Shown piece by piece: positions 17,271 through 26,584 of a stretch of 64,000 nt of DNA. Numbering within the stretch: position 1 is the first letter of the stretch; each line of letters opens with the position of its first letter. The stretch comes from Streptomyces sp. TP-A0874 (GTDB lineage: Bacteria; Actinomycetota; Actinomycetes; Streptomycetales; Streptomycetaceae): the NCBI RefSeq assembly GCF_001748085.1, contig NZ_BBZK01000009.1, positions 1-64,000 on the forward strand, given 5' to 3'. The notes beneath the pieces were generated by a model. It searched no databases and was not told the origin of the DNA. It saw only the letters and a list, made by a program, of their open reading frames with translations. Both the position numbers and the translations under genes were made by a program.

Positions 17271-19279
17271 TCCGTAACTTCCCCCAACAGCCCCTGAATC
17301 TCCGCCTCCAGAGCCTTCAGCTCCGCGTCGATCTCCGCCAACGGCCGCGGCGGCTCGTAGACATAGAAGTGCCGCGTGAACGGGATCTCGTAGCCGACCT
17401 TCGTCTTCGTGTGGTCGATCCACGCATCCGGCACGTGCGGATGGACCTCCCGCTTCAGATACTCCTCGACATCCTCGCCCAGCGGCACGTTCTCGTAGTC
17501 CCGCAGTTCCGTGTCCGGTTCCGGCTCACCCTTGATGAGTTGGACCTCACCCTCCGGGTCGCGTACCCCCACGACCTCCCGGACCGCCTTGGCGAATGGA
17601 GCGCCCGCCGGCCACATCAGCCCCGCGGCGACCACCGCGTCCTTCAGCGCCACGAAAGCGTCCTGTTTCTTCGCCCAAGACGATCCGACCAGCGGCCGGA
17701 GCGCCTCCACGAACTTCTCCGACTCCGGAAGCTTCTGCACCGGCTTGGCTGCCGCCAGCCCGGCCAGCGTCTCTTCCGTCACCTCGAAGCGGAGCTTCAG
17801 CGGACGCTCCACCGTGATGCGCTGGTAGCCGAACGCCTCGTTGTCGAAGACCTTGACCTTGCCGTGCAGCGGGTGGTTCTCGTCCTGCGCCGCGTAGAGC
17901 GCCTCGCCGTAGAGCCGGGTGATCTCGGCGATATGGTTCGGCTTGCCGGAGGTACCGTCGCCGACTTCCTTGCGTTTGTCTCCGAGCGATTTGCGCATCT
18001 TGACCCACTGGTCGCGCGCGTCCAGCAGCACGACCTTGCCTTTGTAGTCGGCTGCTTTGCGGTTGGTCAGAATCCAGAAGTAAGTAGAGATACCCGTGTT
18101 GTAGAAGAGCTGGTCGGGCAAGGCCACGATGCCTTCCAGCCAGTCGTTCTCCAGGATCCATCGCCGGATTTCTGACTCCCCCGAGCCGGCCGCACCCGTG
18201 AAGAGCGGGGAACCATTGAAGACGATGGCGATACGCGAGCCGCCACCGCCGTTCACATCCACGGGTTTCATCATCGAGATCATGTGTTGCAAGAAGAGAA
18301 GCGAACCGTCGTTGATACGCGGCAGGCCCGCGCTGAAGCGGCCGGCCTCGCCGAGGTTCTTGTGCTCGTACTCGACCTCCTCCTTGACCTTCTTCCACTC
18401 CACACCGAACGGCGGGTTGGCCAGCAGGTAGTCGAATTTCTTACGACCGAACGCGGGGTCCGAGAAGGAGTTACCGGCGGCGATATGGTCCGGGTCCTGG
18501 CCCTTGATCATGAGGTCGGAGCGGCAGATCGCCCATGATTCCGGATTCAGCTCCTGCCCGTACACCTCCACCTGGGCATCCGGGTTGAGGTCGGTGATGT
18601 GGTCCTGTGCCGCCGAGAGCATGCCGCCCGTCCCGCAGGCCGGGTCCATCACCGTGCGGACTGTGCCGGGCAGCGTGAGCGCGTCGCCGTCCGGGGCGAT
18701 GAGGAGGTTCACCATCAGCTTGATGACCTCGCGCGGGGTGAAGTGCTCGCCGGCGGTCTCGTTGGACTGCTCGGCGAAGCGGCGGATCAGCTCCTCGAAG
18801 ACGTAGCCCATGTTGTGGTTGGGCACGTTGTCCGGGTGCAGGTCCAGGTCGGTGAACTTGCCGATGACCTGGTACAGCAGGCCGGCGTCGTCGAGCCGCT
18901 TGATGTTCCGCCCGAACTCGTACTTCTCCAGGACCTCCCGGGCGTTGTCGGAGAACGCCGCCACGTACAGCCGGAGGTTCTCCGCCACGTTCTGCGGGTC
19001 CGCCGCGATCTTCTTCAGAGTCAGGGCGGAGGTGTTGTAGAACGAGAAGCCCGAGGCGCGGCGCAGGAAGTCGTCCGCGTTGAAGTCCTCGACGTCCTTG
19101 AACTGCTCCACCACTTGGGCGACCTTTTCGCGCGTCGGCTCCAGGACGCACTCCAGTCGGCGCAGCACGGTGAACGGCAGGATGACCCGCCCGTAGTCCG
19201 ACTGCTTGTAGTCACCGCGCAAGAGGTCGGCGACGGACCACGCGTGGTTCGCCAGCTCCGTGTGCTTACTGCTGTTCAC
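17267..19279 (-). CDS. hsdM: Type I restriction-modification N6-adenine methyltransferase
   Basis: A 670-residue HsdM. The N-terminal helical domain (WSVADLLRGDYKQSDYGRVI) is followed by FTPREVIKLMVNLL, SAM motif I DPACGTGGMLSAA, and the catalytic NPPFGVEW (motif IV, adenine N6). It methylates the site read by HsdS and protects host DNA. It is the first gene of the leftward operon; hsdS overlaps its stop by 4 nt. The ATG at 19279 lies about 135 bp from the end of the next methylase gene, which is also leftward, so a promoter probably sits in that gap. Confidence 0.95.
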   Translation of the reverse strand: MNSSKHTELANHAWSVADLLRGDYKQSDYGRVILPFTVLRRLECVLEPTREKVAQVVEQFKDVEDFNADDFLRRASGFSFYNTSALTLKKIAADPQNVAENLRLYVAAFSDNAREVLEKYEFGRNIKRLDDAGLLYQVIGKFTDLDLHPDNVPNHNMGYVFEELIRRFAEQSNETAGEHFTPREVIKLMVNLLIAPDGDALTLPGTVRTVMDPACGTGGMLSAAQDHITDLNPDAQVEVYGQELNPESWAICRSDLMIKGQDPDHIAAGNSFSDPAFGRKKFDYLLANPPFGVEWKKVKEEVEYEHKNLGEAGRFSAGLPRINDGSLLFLQHMISMMKPVDVNGGGGSRIAIVFNGSPLFTGAAGSGESEIRRWILENDWLEGIVALPDQLFYNTGISTYFWILTNRKAADYKGKVVLLDARDQWVKMRKSLGDKRKEVGDGTSGKPNHIAEITRLYGEALYAAQDENHPLHGKVKVFDNEAFGYQRITVERPLKLRFEVTEETLAGLAAAKPVQKLPESEKFVEALRPLVGSSWAKKQDAFVALKDAVVAAGLMWPAGAPFAKAVREVVGVRDPEGEVQLIKGEPEPDTELRDYENVPLGEDVEEYLKREVHPHVPDAWIDHTKTKVGYEIPFTRHFYVYEPPRPLAEIDAELKALEAEIQGLLGEVTE

Positions 19280-19415
19280 AGACTTCCCGGTTTCCTTCCG
19301 TACTCTGACGGTCCTTGGCGGGCCGTCGAGTGCTCAGTGTGGTCGTTGTGTCACGCGTACGGCGGTGTTTTGGACGTACACAGGCCGCTTCGCTGTCGTC
19401 GCACGGGCGGCCCGC

Positions 19416-21743
19416 TCAGCCGGCTGCTTCGGGTGGGGCGTCGGCCGGCGGCTCCAGCCCGCCCGATGTCAGCCCGGCGAGTAGGAGCGCGGCCGTCTCC
19501 TCCGCGGCCTCGGTAGCGTCTCGGGCGGCGACCCGTAGCTCGTGGATCCGGCGGAACGCCGCCCCGTACCGTTGCTGCTGGACGAGGGGCAACAGCGGTA
19601 CCCGCAGGCGGCCCGGGTTGACGTGCACCACCGTGGTTCCGGTGGAAGCCGCCGCGATGTTGTCCTCCGCGCCTGCGAATCCGGCGAGGAACCACGGGTC
19701 GAGACGTGCGGGATCCGGTCGCAGAACGTGGAGGTGGGGGCCGAGCAGCGCCCCGGCGTCCTCGCCTCCAGCGACCCTCGCCATCGCGCTGTCCGGGGCA
19801 CCGTGGCTGGCGCCACCGCGGATGATCACGTCACCTGCGGCGACCACGTGCCCGGTTTCGGAGCCGATATGGCCGGAGGTACCCGAAGGCGGGCGCCCGG
19901 TGGAGACGTCGGCCGCGGTGAGGACCGGGCGGGTGTCCGCCTCGCTGCCGTCCGTCGGGCTGTCCTGCGAACTTCCTGCCGAGTCCCGTGCCACCGGTAC
20001 CGCCCCCCGCAGCAACGTCAGCGCTCCTCCACGGGCGAGGTCCGCGATCGTGGCCGTGCGCCAGGGCACGGCCGCCGCGCCCCCGGCCGGCTGCCGCTGC
20101 CTCGCCGCTGCGGAGGCGAGTGCCGCCACCTTGTCGGCCATCCGGCCTCGCAGTTCCGTCACCCGCCGGGCCAGATCCTCGGGCGCGATGTCCGAAGGCG
20201 TCACCCGTACATGGCGGGCCGGGGTCAAATCGACGACGTCGTCCAACAGCTCGACGACGGGCACGGCCCGCGCCACGCCCGGCTCGTCACGGAACGCGTC
20301 GGGTTCCGTTTGGAAGGCCGACCACGCACCGACGACGCGGCCGGTCACATCGGCCCAGTCGACGGGGGGCTGGTTGTCCGCGCGCGAGGTCCCTCCGCGT
20401 GTTCCGTACGACACGGCTCGGGGCGGGCTGTCGCCCACCGCCGTTGACCTTCCGCCGTCCCCGTTGACGAAGAGCACCGATGGTCGGCCGCTTCCTCCCG
20501 GCTTCGGACGCTGGAGCACCCAAACATGCAGAGCCAGGTGGAGCGGGTGCGCCGCGCCCGCGGGCAGCGCGACCACCGCGCGGAGCGCACCGCTGCGGGC
20601 CAGCTCGGCGCGGATCCGCCGGCCCGAAGCACGGGACGCCACTGCGGGAGGCAGCAACATGACGACATGCCCGCCGGGGGCCGCGTGCGCGAGCGCGTGC
20701 TGCACCCAGGCCAGCTCCGACTCGGAGCGGGGCGGGACGCCATGGGCCCAGCGGGGGTCGTAAGCCAACTCGTCGTGGCCCCAATCGCGGTCACCGAACG
20801 GTGGATTGCACAGGACCGCGTCCACCGTCAGGTCGCCGAAGGCATCGGAACGCAGGCTGTCACCCGTTTCGATCCGCGGTACACCCTCCGGTGCCTGCGC
20901 TTTCGCATCCATCGGTGTCCCGGCCGGGGCGGAGGAAGAGTCGTCCGAGCCCGGGGCCACGTCGGCTAGGCACAGACGTATGGCGGTGCGCTGTGCCTGC
21001 ACCCGGAGGACGTCCTGCCCGTACAGTTCGTGAGCCCCGCGCCCGGCGGCCGCGCTGAGCAGGGTGCCGCTTCCGCAGGCCGGGTCTAGAACGGTCCTGG
21101 TGTCCGCCGGGAGGAGGATCGCCATGAGCGCGGCCAGTTCTTCGGGGGTGCGGTAGGTGCCGGTAGCCCCGCTCTCCTCCAGTTCGTGCTCGGCCAGCAG
21201 GTCGAGCGCGGTCTGCGCGCCGGCGTCCTGGACGCACCGGGCGAGCACCCGAATGGTGTCCGTGTCGGCCGGTTCGTACCTCCCGCGCGGCTCACTCGAT
21301 CCACCCGAATCGCTTGGCCCGTTCTGCTGGGCCGGCAACGTTTCAGCGTGCAGCACGGCCACTGGGAGGCGGCTGACGGCCTTACGCACCCGTTCCAGCA
21401 GTTCGCCGTCCGGCAACGAGGGGTCATCGGCCAACGCCTGAGGTTCCCAGCGCGCGGCCACGAGGACCAGGGGCAGCAACCGCGCCGTGCCTGTTGGACG
21501 CAGCCGCAAGGCCGTACGCAGTTCCTCGGCGGGGGACGCCGCGACGCGCTGGCCTCGTTTGCGGAGCCATGCCTGCACCGAACGGAGGTCATAGAGCGGA
21601 CTGCTCTCCGTGCCGCCGTCCGGCGAGGGGAAGTCCTCGTGCCGACGGCGCCAGTTGCTGACGGTGGCACGCGTGACCCCTGCGATGCGGGAGATCTCCG
21701 CGGCCGTGACCCGTGGTGCGGACGCGGGCAGCTGCTGAGACAT
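19416..21743 (-). CDS. Fused HTH / N6-adenine methyltransferase / HsdS-like specificity protein
   Basis: 775 residues from ATG 21743. Residues 10-60 form a DNA-binding helix-turn-helix (VTAAEISRIAGVTRATVSNW). The middle is an N6-adenine methylase, with SAM motif LDPACGSGTLLSAA and catalytic CNPPFGDRDW. The last about 200 residues look like one HsdS target-recognition domain: AADVSTGRPPSGTS, AAGDVIIRGGASHG, then LRVPLLPLVQQQRYGAAFRR and a helical spacer. Fusion of methylase and specificity parts is seen in type IIG-like and stand-alone systems. No own restriction gene is adjacent other than the type I operon. It diverges from the DndB-like gene. The long upstream frame is a shadow of that neighbour. 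Confidence 0.8.
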   Translation of the reverse strand: MSQQLPASAPRVTAAEISRIAGVTRATVSNWRRRHEDFPSPDGGTESSPLYDLRSVQAWLRKRGQRVAASPAEELRTALRLRPTGTARLLPLVLVAARWEPQALADDPSLPDGELLERVRKAVSRLPVAVLHAETLPAQQNGPSDSGGSSEPRGRYEPADTDTIRVLARCVQDAGAQTALDLLAEHELEESGATGTYRTPEELAALMAILLPADTRTVLDPACGSGTLLSAAAGRGAHELYGQDVLRVQAQRTAIRLCLADVAPGSDDSSSAPAGTPMDAKAQAPEGVPRIETGDSLRSDAFGDLTVDAVLCNPPFGDRDWGHDELAYDPRWAHGVPPRSESELAWVQHALAHAAPGGHVVMLLPPAVASRASGRRIRAELARSGALRAVVALPAGAAHPLHLALHVWVLQRPKPGGSGRPSVLFVNGDGGRSTAVGDSPPRAVSYGTRGGTSRADNQPPVDWADVTGRVVGAWSAFQTEPDAFRDEPGVARAVPVVELLDDVVDLTPARHVRVTPSDIAPEDLARRVTELRGRMADKVAALASAAARQRQPAGGAAAVPWRTATIADLARGGALTLLRGAVPVARDSAGSSQDSPTDGSEADTRPVLTAADVSTGRPPSGTSGHIGSETGHVVAAGDVIIRGGASHGAPDSAMARVAGGEDAGALLGPHLHVLRPDPARLDPWFLAGFAGAEDNIAAASTGTTVVHVNPGRLRVPLLPLVQQQRYGAAFRRIHELRVAARDATEAAEETAALLLAGLTSGGLEPPADAPPEAAG

Positions 21744-21969
21744 GGCGGTGAGGAGTCCTAACGCTGACCGGGGAAGGGAGCACTCGCCTACGGGTGCGAC
21801 ATCCAATCTACTACGCCACCGGAACCGTTCAACCCGTTTGACGATGCTTTCAGTTGGCTGTTTACTCGGTGACGGTTCAACACGGAGCGCGACCTCGCCG
21901 TCACAGCCGTGAGCCCGCACATGCCCTCGTTCGTCTGGCACCACCACGAACCTCCACGAAGGAGCTCCC
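21744..21969. promoter_or_regulatory. Divergent promoter region
   Basis: This 226-bp gap separates the starts of the leftward methylase fusion and the rightward DndB-like gene, so it must hold promoters for both. It is richer in A/T around 21800-21880. I could not name -10/-35 boxes with confidence. The HTH of the methylase and DndB-type autoregulation make it a likely control point. Confidence 0.5.
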
Positions 21970-23202
21970 ATGCGCCTGACCATGCCGACCACCGTCGTCG
22001 AAGGCATCCCGATCACCGTCATGCCGTTCCGCGAGAACGCGGTCATCGGAACGGTCGCCCTGTCCGCCCTCCTGCGGTTGGTGCCGTCCCCTCGCCGGGA
22101 GGAGGATCCGAAGGCCCTCAAGGCCTCTTCGGGTCAGGTCCGTCAGCACGCGGAGATCCGCGCACAAGTGCAGCGCACTTTGAAGTCGACGGGCAAGGGC
22201 AAGAACGCCACTTCGTACGCGGAGTACATCGCCGCAGGGCTCAACGGCGAGTGGGGCGACGCCTGGTCGGTGCCGCCGATCACCTTCTGGCACGCAGGGG
22301 AGTTAGCTGCCGTCAGCGATGAGCTCATAGCGGGTTCGGGGCTGCGTACCATCACCATCGACCCGGGTGCCACCGTCATCGCCATCGACGGCGAGACCCA
22401 ACTGACCGCGTGGCACGACCTCTACGACAGTCCGGAGCAGTTCGGACTGACCTACGATCGGCTCACCGCCGTGCGGCTCCCCTTCGAGATGTATGTGGGG
22501 CTGTCCGCGGCCGACGCCCGGCAGGTCTTCCACGACCGCAACGTGCTGGGTGTGGACGTCTCTAAGAACCTCTCCATGTCCATGGACCAGCGGGACCTGG
22601 CCACCCGCCTCGCGCACCGAGTCGCCGAGGCCGTCAAGGTCGAGGTGGACGGCAAGATCGTGCCGTTCAGCAAGCTCGTCAACGCCAGCAAGCGGCAGGT
22701 CGGCAAGACCGACCCCGAGGTCGTCACCCTCTCCGCGCTGCGGGCGCTGGTCGTCGCGACGATTCACGGTCGCTCGGGGCTGAACCTCTCCTCCGCGACC
22801 ATCGGCGAGGACGACCTTCCTGAAGGCGTCATCTCCGATGACGCCGAACGCACCGTTGTGCCACTGCTGGCCGGAATCATCACCGAGCACCTCGACAGCT
22901 TCACCTCCCGCGCCGCCATCACCGCCCCCGCGGTCATCGCCGGACTGGGTGTCGCCGTGCACCAGACGACACCGTGGGCCGACCCCATCAACAGGCAGAG
23001 CCCCGAGGCCCTGCGCGGTCTGCTGGCCGGAATCCGCTGGGAGCGGGAGGCCGCCTACTGGGAGGGGATCGCCGCCAAGACCGGCACCACCGGTCGCCTC
23101 AACTTCAGCGGCGGTGTCAAGGACTCCGGCGGGCGGGTGGCCGACGCGATCCTGTACCCGGCAACGGACGCCGGGCGCAAGATCCGAGGCCTTCAGTCCT
23201 AG
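21970..23202 (+). CDS. DndB-like DGQHR-domain protein
   Basis: 410 residues. A degenerate DGQHR motif sits at 140-148 (DGETQLTAW, in place of DGQHRLxA), followed by FHDRNVLGVDVSKNLSMSMD at 187-206, which parallels the FxDxNxxxxxVxxxL segment of DndB. DndB is the transcriptional repressor of phosphorothioate DNA modification genes. None of dndA, C, D or E is in this window, so the protein is either an orphan or serves another system such as the divergent methylase. The start ATG follows GAAGGAG. The HR of DGQHR is changed to TQ, so activity may differ from true DndB. Confidence 0.65.
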   Translation: MRLTMPTTVVEGIPITVMPFRENAVIGTVALSALLRLVPSPRREEDPKALKASSGQVRQHAEIRAQVQRTLKSTGKGKNATSYAEYIAAGLNGEWGDAWSVPPITFWHAGELAAVSDELIAGSGLRTITIDPGATVIAIDGETQLTAWHDLYDSPEQFGLTYDRLTAVRLPFEMYVGLSAADARQVFHDRNVLGVDVSKNLSMSMDQRDLATRLAHRVAEAVKVEVDGKIVPFSKLVNASKRQVGKTDPEVVTLSALRALVVATIHGRSGLNLSSATIGEDDLPEGVISDDAERTVVPLLAGIITEHLDSFTSRAAITAPAVIAGLGVAVHQTTPWADPINRQSPEALRGLLAGIRWEREAAYWEGIAAKTGTTGRLNFSGGVKDSGGRVADAILYPATDAGRKIRGLQS

Positions 23203-23272
23203 CCCCTAGCAGGGTTCCACCGCGGCGAGCAGGCAGGTCGACCGCATGACGTCGTAAGCAGCAGCGGCCGAA

Positions 23273-23305
23273 GGAGGCGCCGGGCGAGACGTCCCCGGCG
23301 CCTCC
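23273..23305. terminator. Hairpin between convergent genes
   Basis: Arms GGAGGCGCCGGG and CCCGGCGCCTCC flank a 9-nt loop. It separates the rightward DndB-like gene from the end of the leftward biosynthetic operon and marks the boundary between the defence region and the gene cluster. Confidence 0.8.
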
Positions 23306-23326
23306 CCTTCCCCCCGGCTCCGCCGC

Positions 23327-25522
23327 TCAGCGGACCGCCGGCTCCAGCAGGCGGAGTTCGTCCCCCGCCAGCTCGACGGGTACCCCTACCGGCAGGGTGA
23401 GCATCGGATCGGTGTGGCCGAACTCGAACTCCGTCACGATCGGGAAGGTCAGCCCGTGGCAGACCTCGAGCAGGATGCGGTCCAGTTCCGCCCGCTGCTC
23501 GGTCGTCCACATCCGTGGCCGGCCCATCACCAGCCCAGTGATGCCGTCCAGGAGCCCCGCGTGGCGCATCTGCCACAGGTCGCGCGCGGCCTGGACGGGC
23601 CCGTACCCGTCGTCGTTGCTGGTCTCCAGCGCCAGCACATGCCCGGCATAGTCCGGTAGCCAGGGCGTGCCCAGCAGTTGGAGCACGCTGGGCACGCACC
23701 CGGCCAGCAGCGGGCCCTGCCCCGTGCCCGCCCGCAGGACGGCACGCGGCGGCGCCGCCTCGGGAACGCGGGGCCGGTCATCGCCGCCCCAGTCCACGAA
23801 CTCGTCGAACACCTCGGCCGACCGCGGGAAGGCGCCGGTCCACCCCCGTGTGGTGACGTCGAGGAACGACTGGAGGGTGAACTCCGGTGTGCCGCCCGTC
23901 TCGGCGAACTGGGAGAGCACCGCGGGCCCGTAGAATGTGGTCACCTTGGTGCGGGCGTACAGCGCGTGGTGCAGCACGGTGGCGTCGGAGTAGCCGCAGA
24001 GGACCTTGGGGCGCGCCGCGAACGCCTCGTAGTCGATCAGGTCGAGCAGTTCCGCCGCGCTGAGGCCGCCGATCATCCACAGGACGCCGTTGACCTCGGG
24101 GTCCCTGAGCGCGGCGTTGAACTGCTCGGCCCGCGCCCACCGTGAGCCGGGTTCGTGTCCGGCAGCGGGCGGCGCCTGGGAGACGCGGAGCTGCGCCCGG
24201 GCGGCGATCTCGCCGATCCCGCGGGCGGCCCGCTCGGGGAACACCGCTGCCCCCTGCCAGGAGGGTGACACCACGGTGACGGCGTCGCCCTTCTCCAGTC
24301 TGGGTGGACGCGACCGTGCCTGCCGCAGTGTGCTCAGTTGGGCCGGGGACAGCCCGTAGGTGGCGCGGAGGTCCGCGTCGGTTGTGTCCGGGTGTCGGTC
24401 GAGCACCGAGGCGGCTCGTTTGAGGTTCTGGGCTATGGAGCGCGCCCGCCGTTCGCCTTCGGCCTGCAGGGCGGAGCGGAAGCCCCGCGAGGCACCGAAC
24501 TTCTCGAAGAGGTCCTCGGTCTGTCCGGGAGTCAGCGGTGCGAGCAGTCCCATCAGGCGGAGGCAGAACTTCCGGACGATCGAACCCGGCCCCTTGCCGG
24601 CGGGGCGGGCCCCGTTCTCGATGAGCAGCGCCAGCGCGCGGTAGAGGTTGACGAGGTCGGCCGCCTGCTCGGGGGCGAGCCCCGCGGACTCCGCGGCCTG
24701 GACCCGCTCCGCGATCTCGGGCAGTGCGAACGGGTTGGGGCCGAAGGGGATGGCGGCGGTGATCTCCACACCGAAGCCGATCTCCGCGTAGCGGCGCTCG
24801 GCGGACTCGACGAGTATCAGGTTGGAGAGGGGCTGCCAGCGCGGGCAGCGGCAGTCGGGCCGGCACTCGGTGGCGCAGCCGACTCCGGGACGCCGGTAGT
24901 AGTAGGTGATGCCGCGGCCCCGCAGTGCGTAGCCTTCGCCGTACTCCCAGCGGGTGGAGACCTGGGGCTCGTCGAGGACGTGCAGCTGGCCGCCGTGCTG
25001 GTCCACGGCGTGTGCCACGGCCTCGATGATCTCGGTGTCCCTGGAGTCCACCAGGATGTGGAGCCGGTCGGCCCGGTGGTCGGGGAGCGCCGCGAGGGTG
25101 GCGAGGTGGCTGTCCACCGCGACGGCCCGCAGGTCCTCGTCGGTCTCGACGTCGGCGAGCAGGCCCGTCATACCGAAGGCGAAGAGCCAGGGGTGTTCGC
25201 CGTGGGCCCGGAAGCAGGGCTGGTAGTGGCAGATCCGGCCGATGCTCCGGTTCGCGGCGAGGGTGGCCTTGTGCGGGGTGACGGTGGCGTTGACGAAGGC
25301 GACGGTCTCGTCCGCTTCGACGATGGGCGCGGCCGGTGTCAGCCGGTATCCGCGCTCCAGCAGCGTCCGCAGAAACCGGACGACGACCGCCCGGCTGGCG
25401 TCGCTGCCGGCGAGCGAACTCTCCGTGGTGAACATCCGTTCCTGGGCCGCCGCATCGAGCGGCGGGGATTCGGGTGTCGCCGGGTCGGGTGCGGGCGCCT
25501 GCCCCGTGGTGCTCTCCGTCAT
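23327..25522 (-). CDS. AlaRS-like catalytic core fused to MccF-like S66 peptidase
   Basis: 731 residues in two parts. Residues about 45-370 resemble the class II core of alanyl-tRNA synthetase: RFLRTLLERGYRLTPAAPIV and FVNATVTPHK (motif 1 region), YQPCFRAHGEHPW (motif 2), and a Cys cluster C216, C220, C224, C226 before NLILVE, as in AlaRS. Motif 3 reads GFGVEI (249-254), where AlaRS has GMGLER, so the ATP-binding Arg is Ile. No tRNA-recognition, editing or C-Ala domain is present. Residues 408-730 are an LD-carboxypeptidase/MccF fold with S512 (GYSDAT), E633 (LETSND) and H703 (FGHTDP) as the triad. MccF cleaves aminoacyl-nucleotide toxins and gives microcin C immunity. Its ATG overlaps the kinase stop (ATGA). 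Likely role: self-protection or processing of the product; this is inference. Confidence 0.75.
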   Translation of the reverse strand: MTESTTGQAPAPDPATPESPPLDAAAQERMFTTESSLAGSDASRAVVVRFLRTLLERGYRLTPAAPIVEADETVAFVNATVTPHKATLAANRSIGRICHYQPCFRAHGEHPWLFAFGMTGLLADVETDEDLRAVAVDSHLATLAALPDHRADRLHILVDSRDTEIIEAVAHAVDQHGGQLHVLDEPQVSTRWEYGEGYALRGRGITYYYRRPGVGCATECRPDCRCPRWQPLSNLILVESAERRYAEIGFGVEITAAIPFGPNPFALPEIAERVQAAESAGLAPEQAADLVNLYRALALLIENGARPAGKGPGSIVRKFCLRLMGLLAPLTPGQTEDLFEKFGASRGFRSALQAEGERRARSIAQNLKRAASVLDRHPDTTDADLRATYGLSPAQLSTLRQARSRPPRLEKGDAVTVVSPSWQGAAVFPERAARGIGEIAARAQLRVSQAPPAAGHEPGSRWARAEQFNAALRDPEVNGVLWMIGGLSAAELLDLIDYEAFAARPKVLCGYSDATVLHHALYARTKVTTFYGPAVLSQFAETGGTPEFTLQSFLDVTTRGWTGAFPRSAEVFDEFVDWGGDDRPRVPEAAPPRAVLRAGTGQGPLLAGCVPSVLQLLGTPWLPDYAGHVLALETSNDDGYGPVQAARDLWQMRHAGLLDGITGLVMGRPRMWTTEQRAELDRILLEVCHGLTFPIVTEFEFGHTDPMLTLPVGVPVELAGDELRLLEPAVR

Positions 25523-26580
25523 GTCCGTCCTTCCGTGTTGCTCTGCTCCGTCGGCGTGTCGGCCGTCCGTGCGGTGTGCGGGGCCGTCCGGTCGTCCGCG
25601 GCCGATCCTCCAGGAAGGTCAGGCCCGCGTCCCCTGATGGCAACGCCGCCCCCGCTCAGCCGGTGACGGAACCAGCTGAGCGCCGCATCCGCCATGTCCC
25701 GTTGGAACACCCGCAGGGTCGGGAGCCCCGGGGGAGGCGGCATCCGCGACATCCAGGTGAACCAGCCGCCGAAGACGGCGAGCAGGGCGGTCGCGTCGTC
25801 GGGGTGGCAGTCGTACCTCTCCAGTACGCCCCGCAGCGCGTCCTCCGGTGGGTCCCCCCGGTTGCAGGCCACCTCCAGCAGCAGGTAGAGGGGGTCGAAG
25901 ACGGCGGACCCCCGGCAGGCGTACGCCCAGTCGATGAGGATCGGGGCGCCCCCCGTCCAGAGGATGTTGTCGGCACGCAGGTCGGCGTGGAGGAGGTCCG
26001 ATCCGGCGAGGGCGCTGCGGGCCCGCTCCGCCAGGTCCGCCCATTCCCGGGGCGGCAGCAGGGGGTTGCCCTCCTCGTCGAGCGGCCAGGTGTCGAAGCC
26101 GGGGTCGGCCGCGAGGGCGGACCAGGCTGCGAAGGCCTCCCCGAAGTAGGTGTCAAGCGGCGGGAGGCCGGGCGGGGCCGGTACGCGGTGGGTGTGCAGG
26201 TGGTGGAGGACCGTCTTCAACTGCCCCGCCGGCCAGGCGGGGGAGCAGATGCCGGCGTCGACGGCCCGGAAGGCGAGCACCGTCCAATCCCGCCAGTCGA
26301 AGGCCCACTCGAAGCCGATGTCGACGGAGTCCGGCTGCCCCAGCTGTCGGCAGGCTCGCCACTCCTGGCGGTAGAGGGCCCGGCCGTGGCTGTTGACCGC
26401 CTCGGAGGTCGCTTTGACGAACACGCTCCCCCGGGCGGTCCGGAGGATGCCCGCGAAACCGGCCGAGAATCCGCCGACGGTGCCGTCCGCCCGCAGCACG
26501 GCGGAGCCGATCCGCTCCTCGACGGCCTGCCGGAGTCCGACCGGCAGTGCTCGCCATTCCATCCGCGGGGTCCACTCCAT
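25519..26580 (-). CDS. APH/choline-kinase-family phosphotransferase
   Basis: 353 residues of the aminoglycoside phosphotransferase fold. The catalytic loop is LLHADLRADNIL (H-x-D-x4-N) and the metal-binding step is ILIDWAYACRG (the DFG equivalent). The N-terminal lobe has FVKAT for the ATP lysine. Members phosphorylate hydroxyls of antibiotics, sugars or small metabolites. The substrate is not readable from sequence; within this operon it may act on an intermediate or inactivate the product inside the producer. It starts 4 bp after the P450 stop and overlaps the fusion gene by 4 nt. The proline- and threonine-rich last 45 residues are a tail with no domain. Confidence 0.8.
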   Translation of the reverse strand: MEWTPRMEWRALPVGLRQAVEERIGSAVLRADGTVGGFSAGFAGILRTARGSVFVKATSEAVNSHGRALYRQEWRACRQLGQPDSVDIGFEWAFDWRDWTVLAFRAVDAGICSPAWPAGQLKTVLHHLHTHRVPAPPGLPPLDTYFGEAFAAWSALAADPGFDTWPLDEEGNPLLPPREWADLAERARSALAGSDLLHADLRADNILWTGGAPILIDWAYACRGSAVFDPLYLLLEVACNRGDPPEDALRGVLERYDCHPDDATALLAVFGGWFTWMSRMPPPPGLPTLRVFQRDMADAALSWFRHRLSGGGVAIRGRGPDLPGGSAADDRTAPHTARTADTPTEQSNTEGRT

Positions 26581-26584
26581 CGGG

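Noticed and set aside
21744..22121. N-terminal extension of the methylase fusion up to 22121
   Set aside because: It would overlap the start of the DndB-like gene on the other strand; the HTH begins right after ATG 21743, which leaves a normal start.
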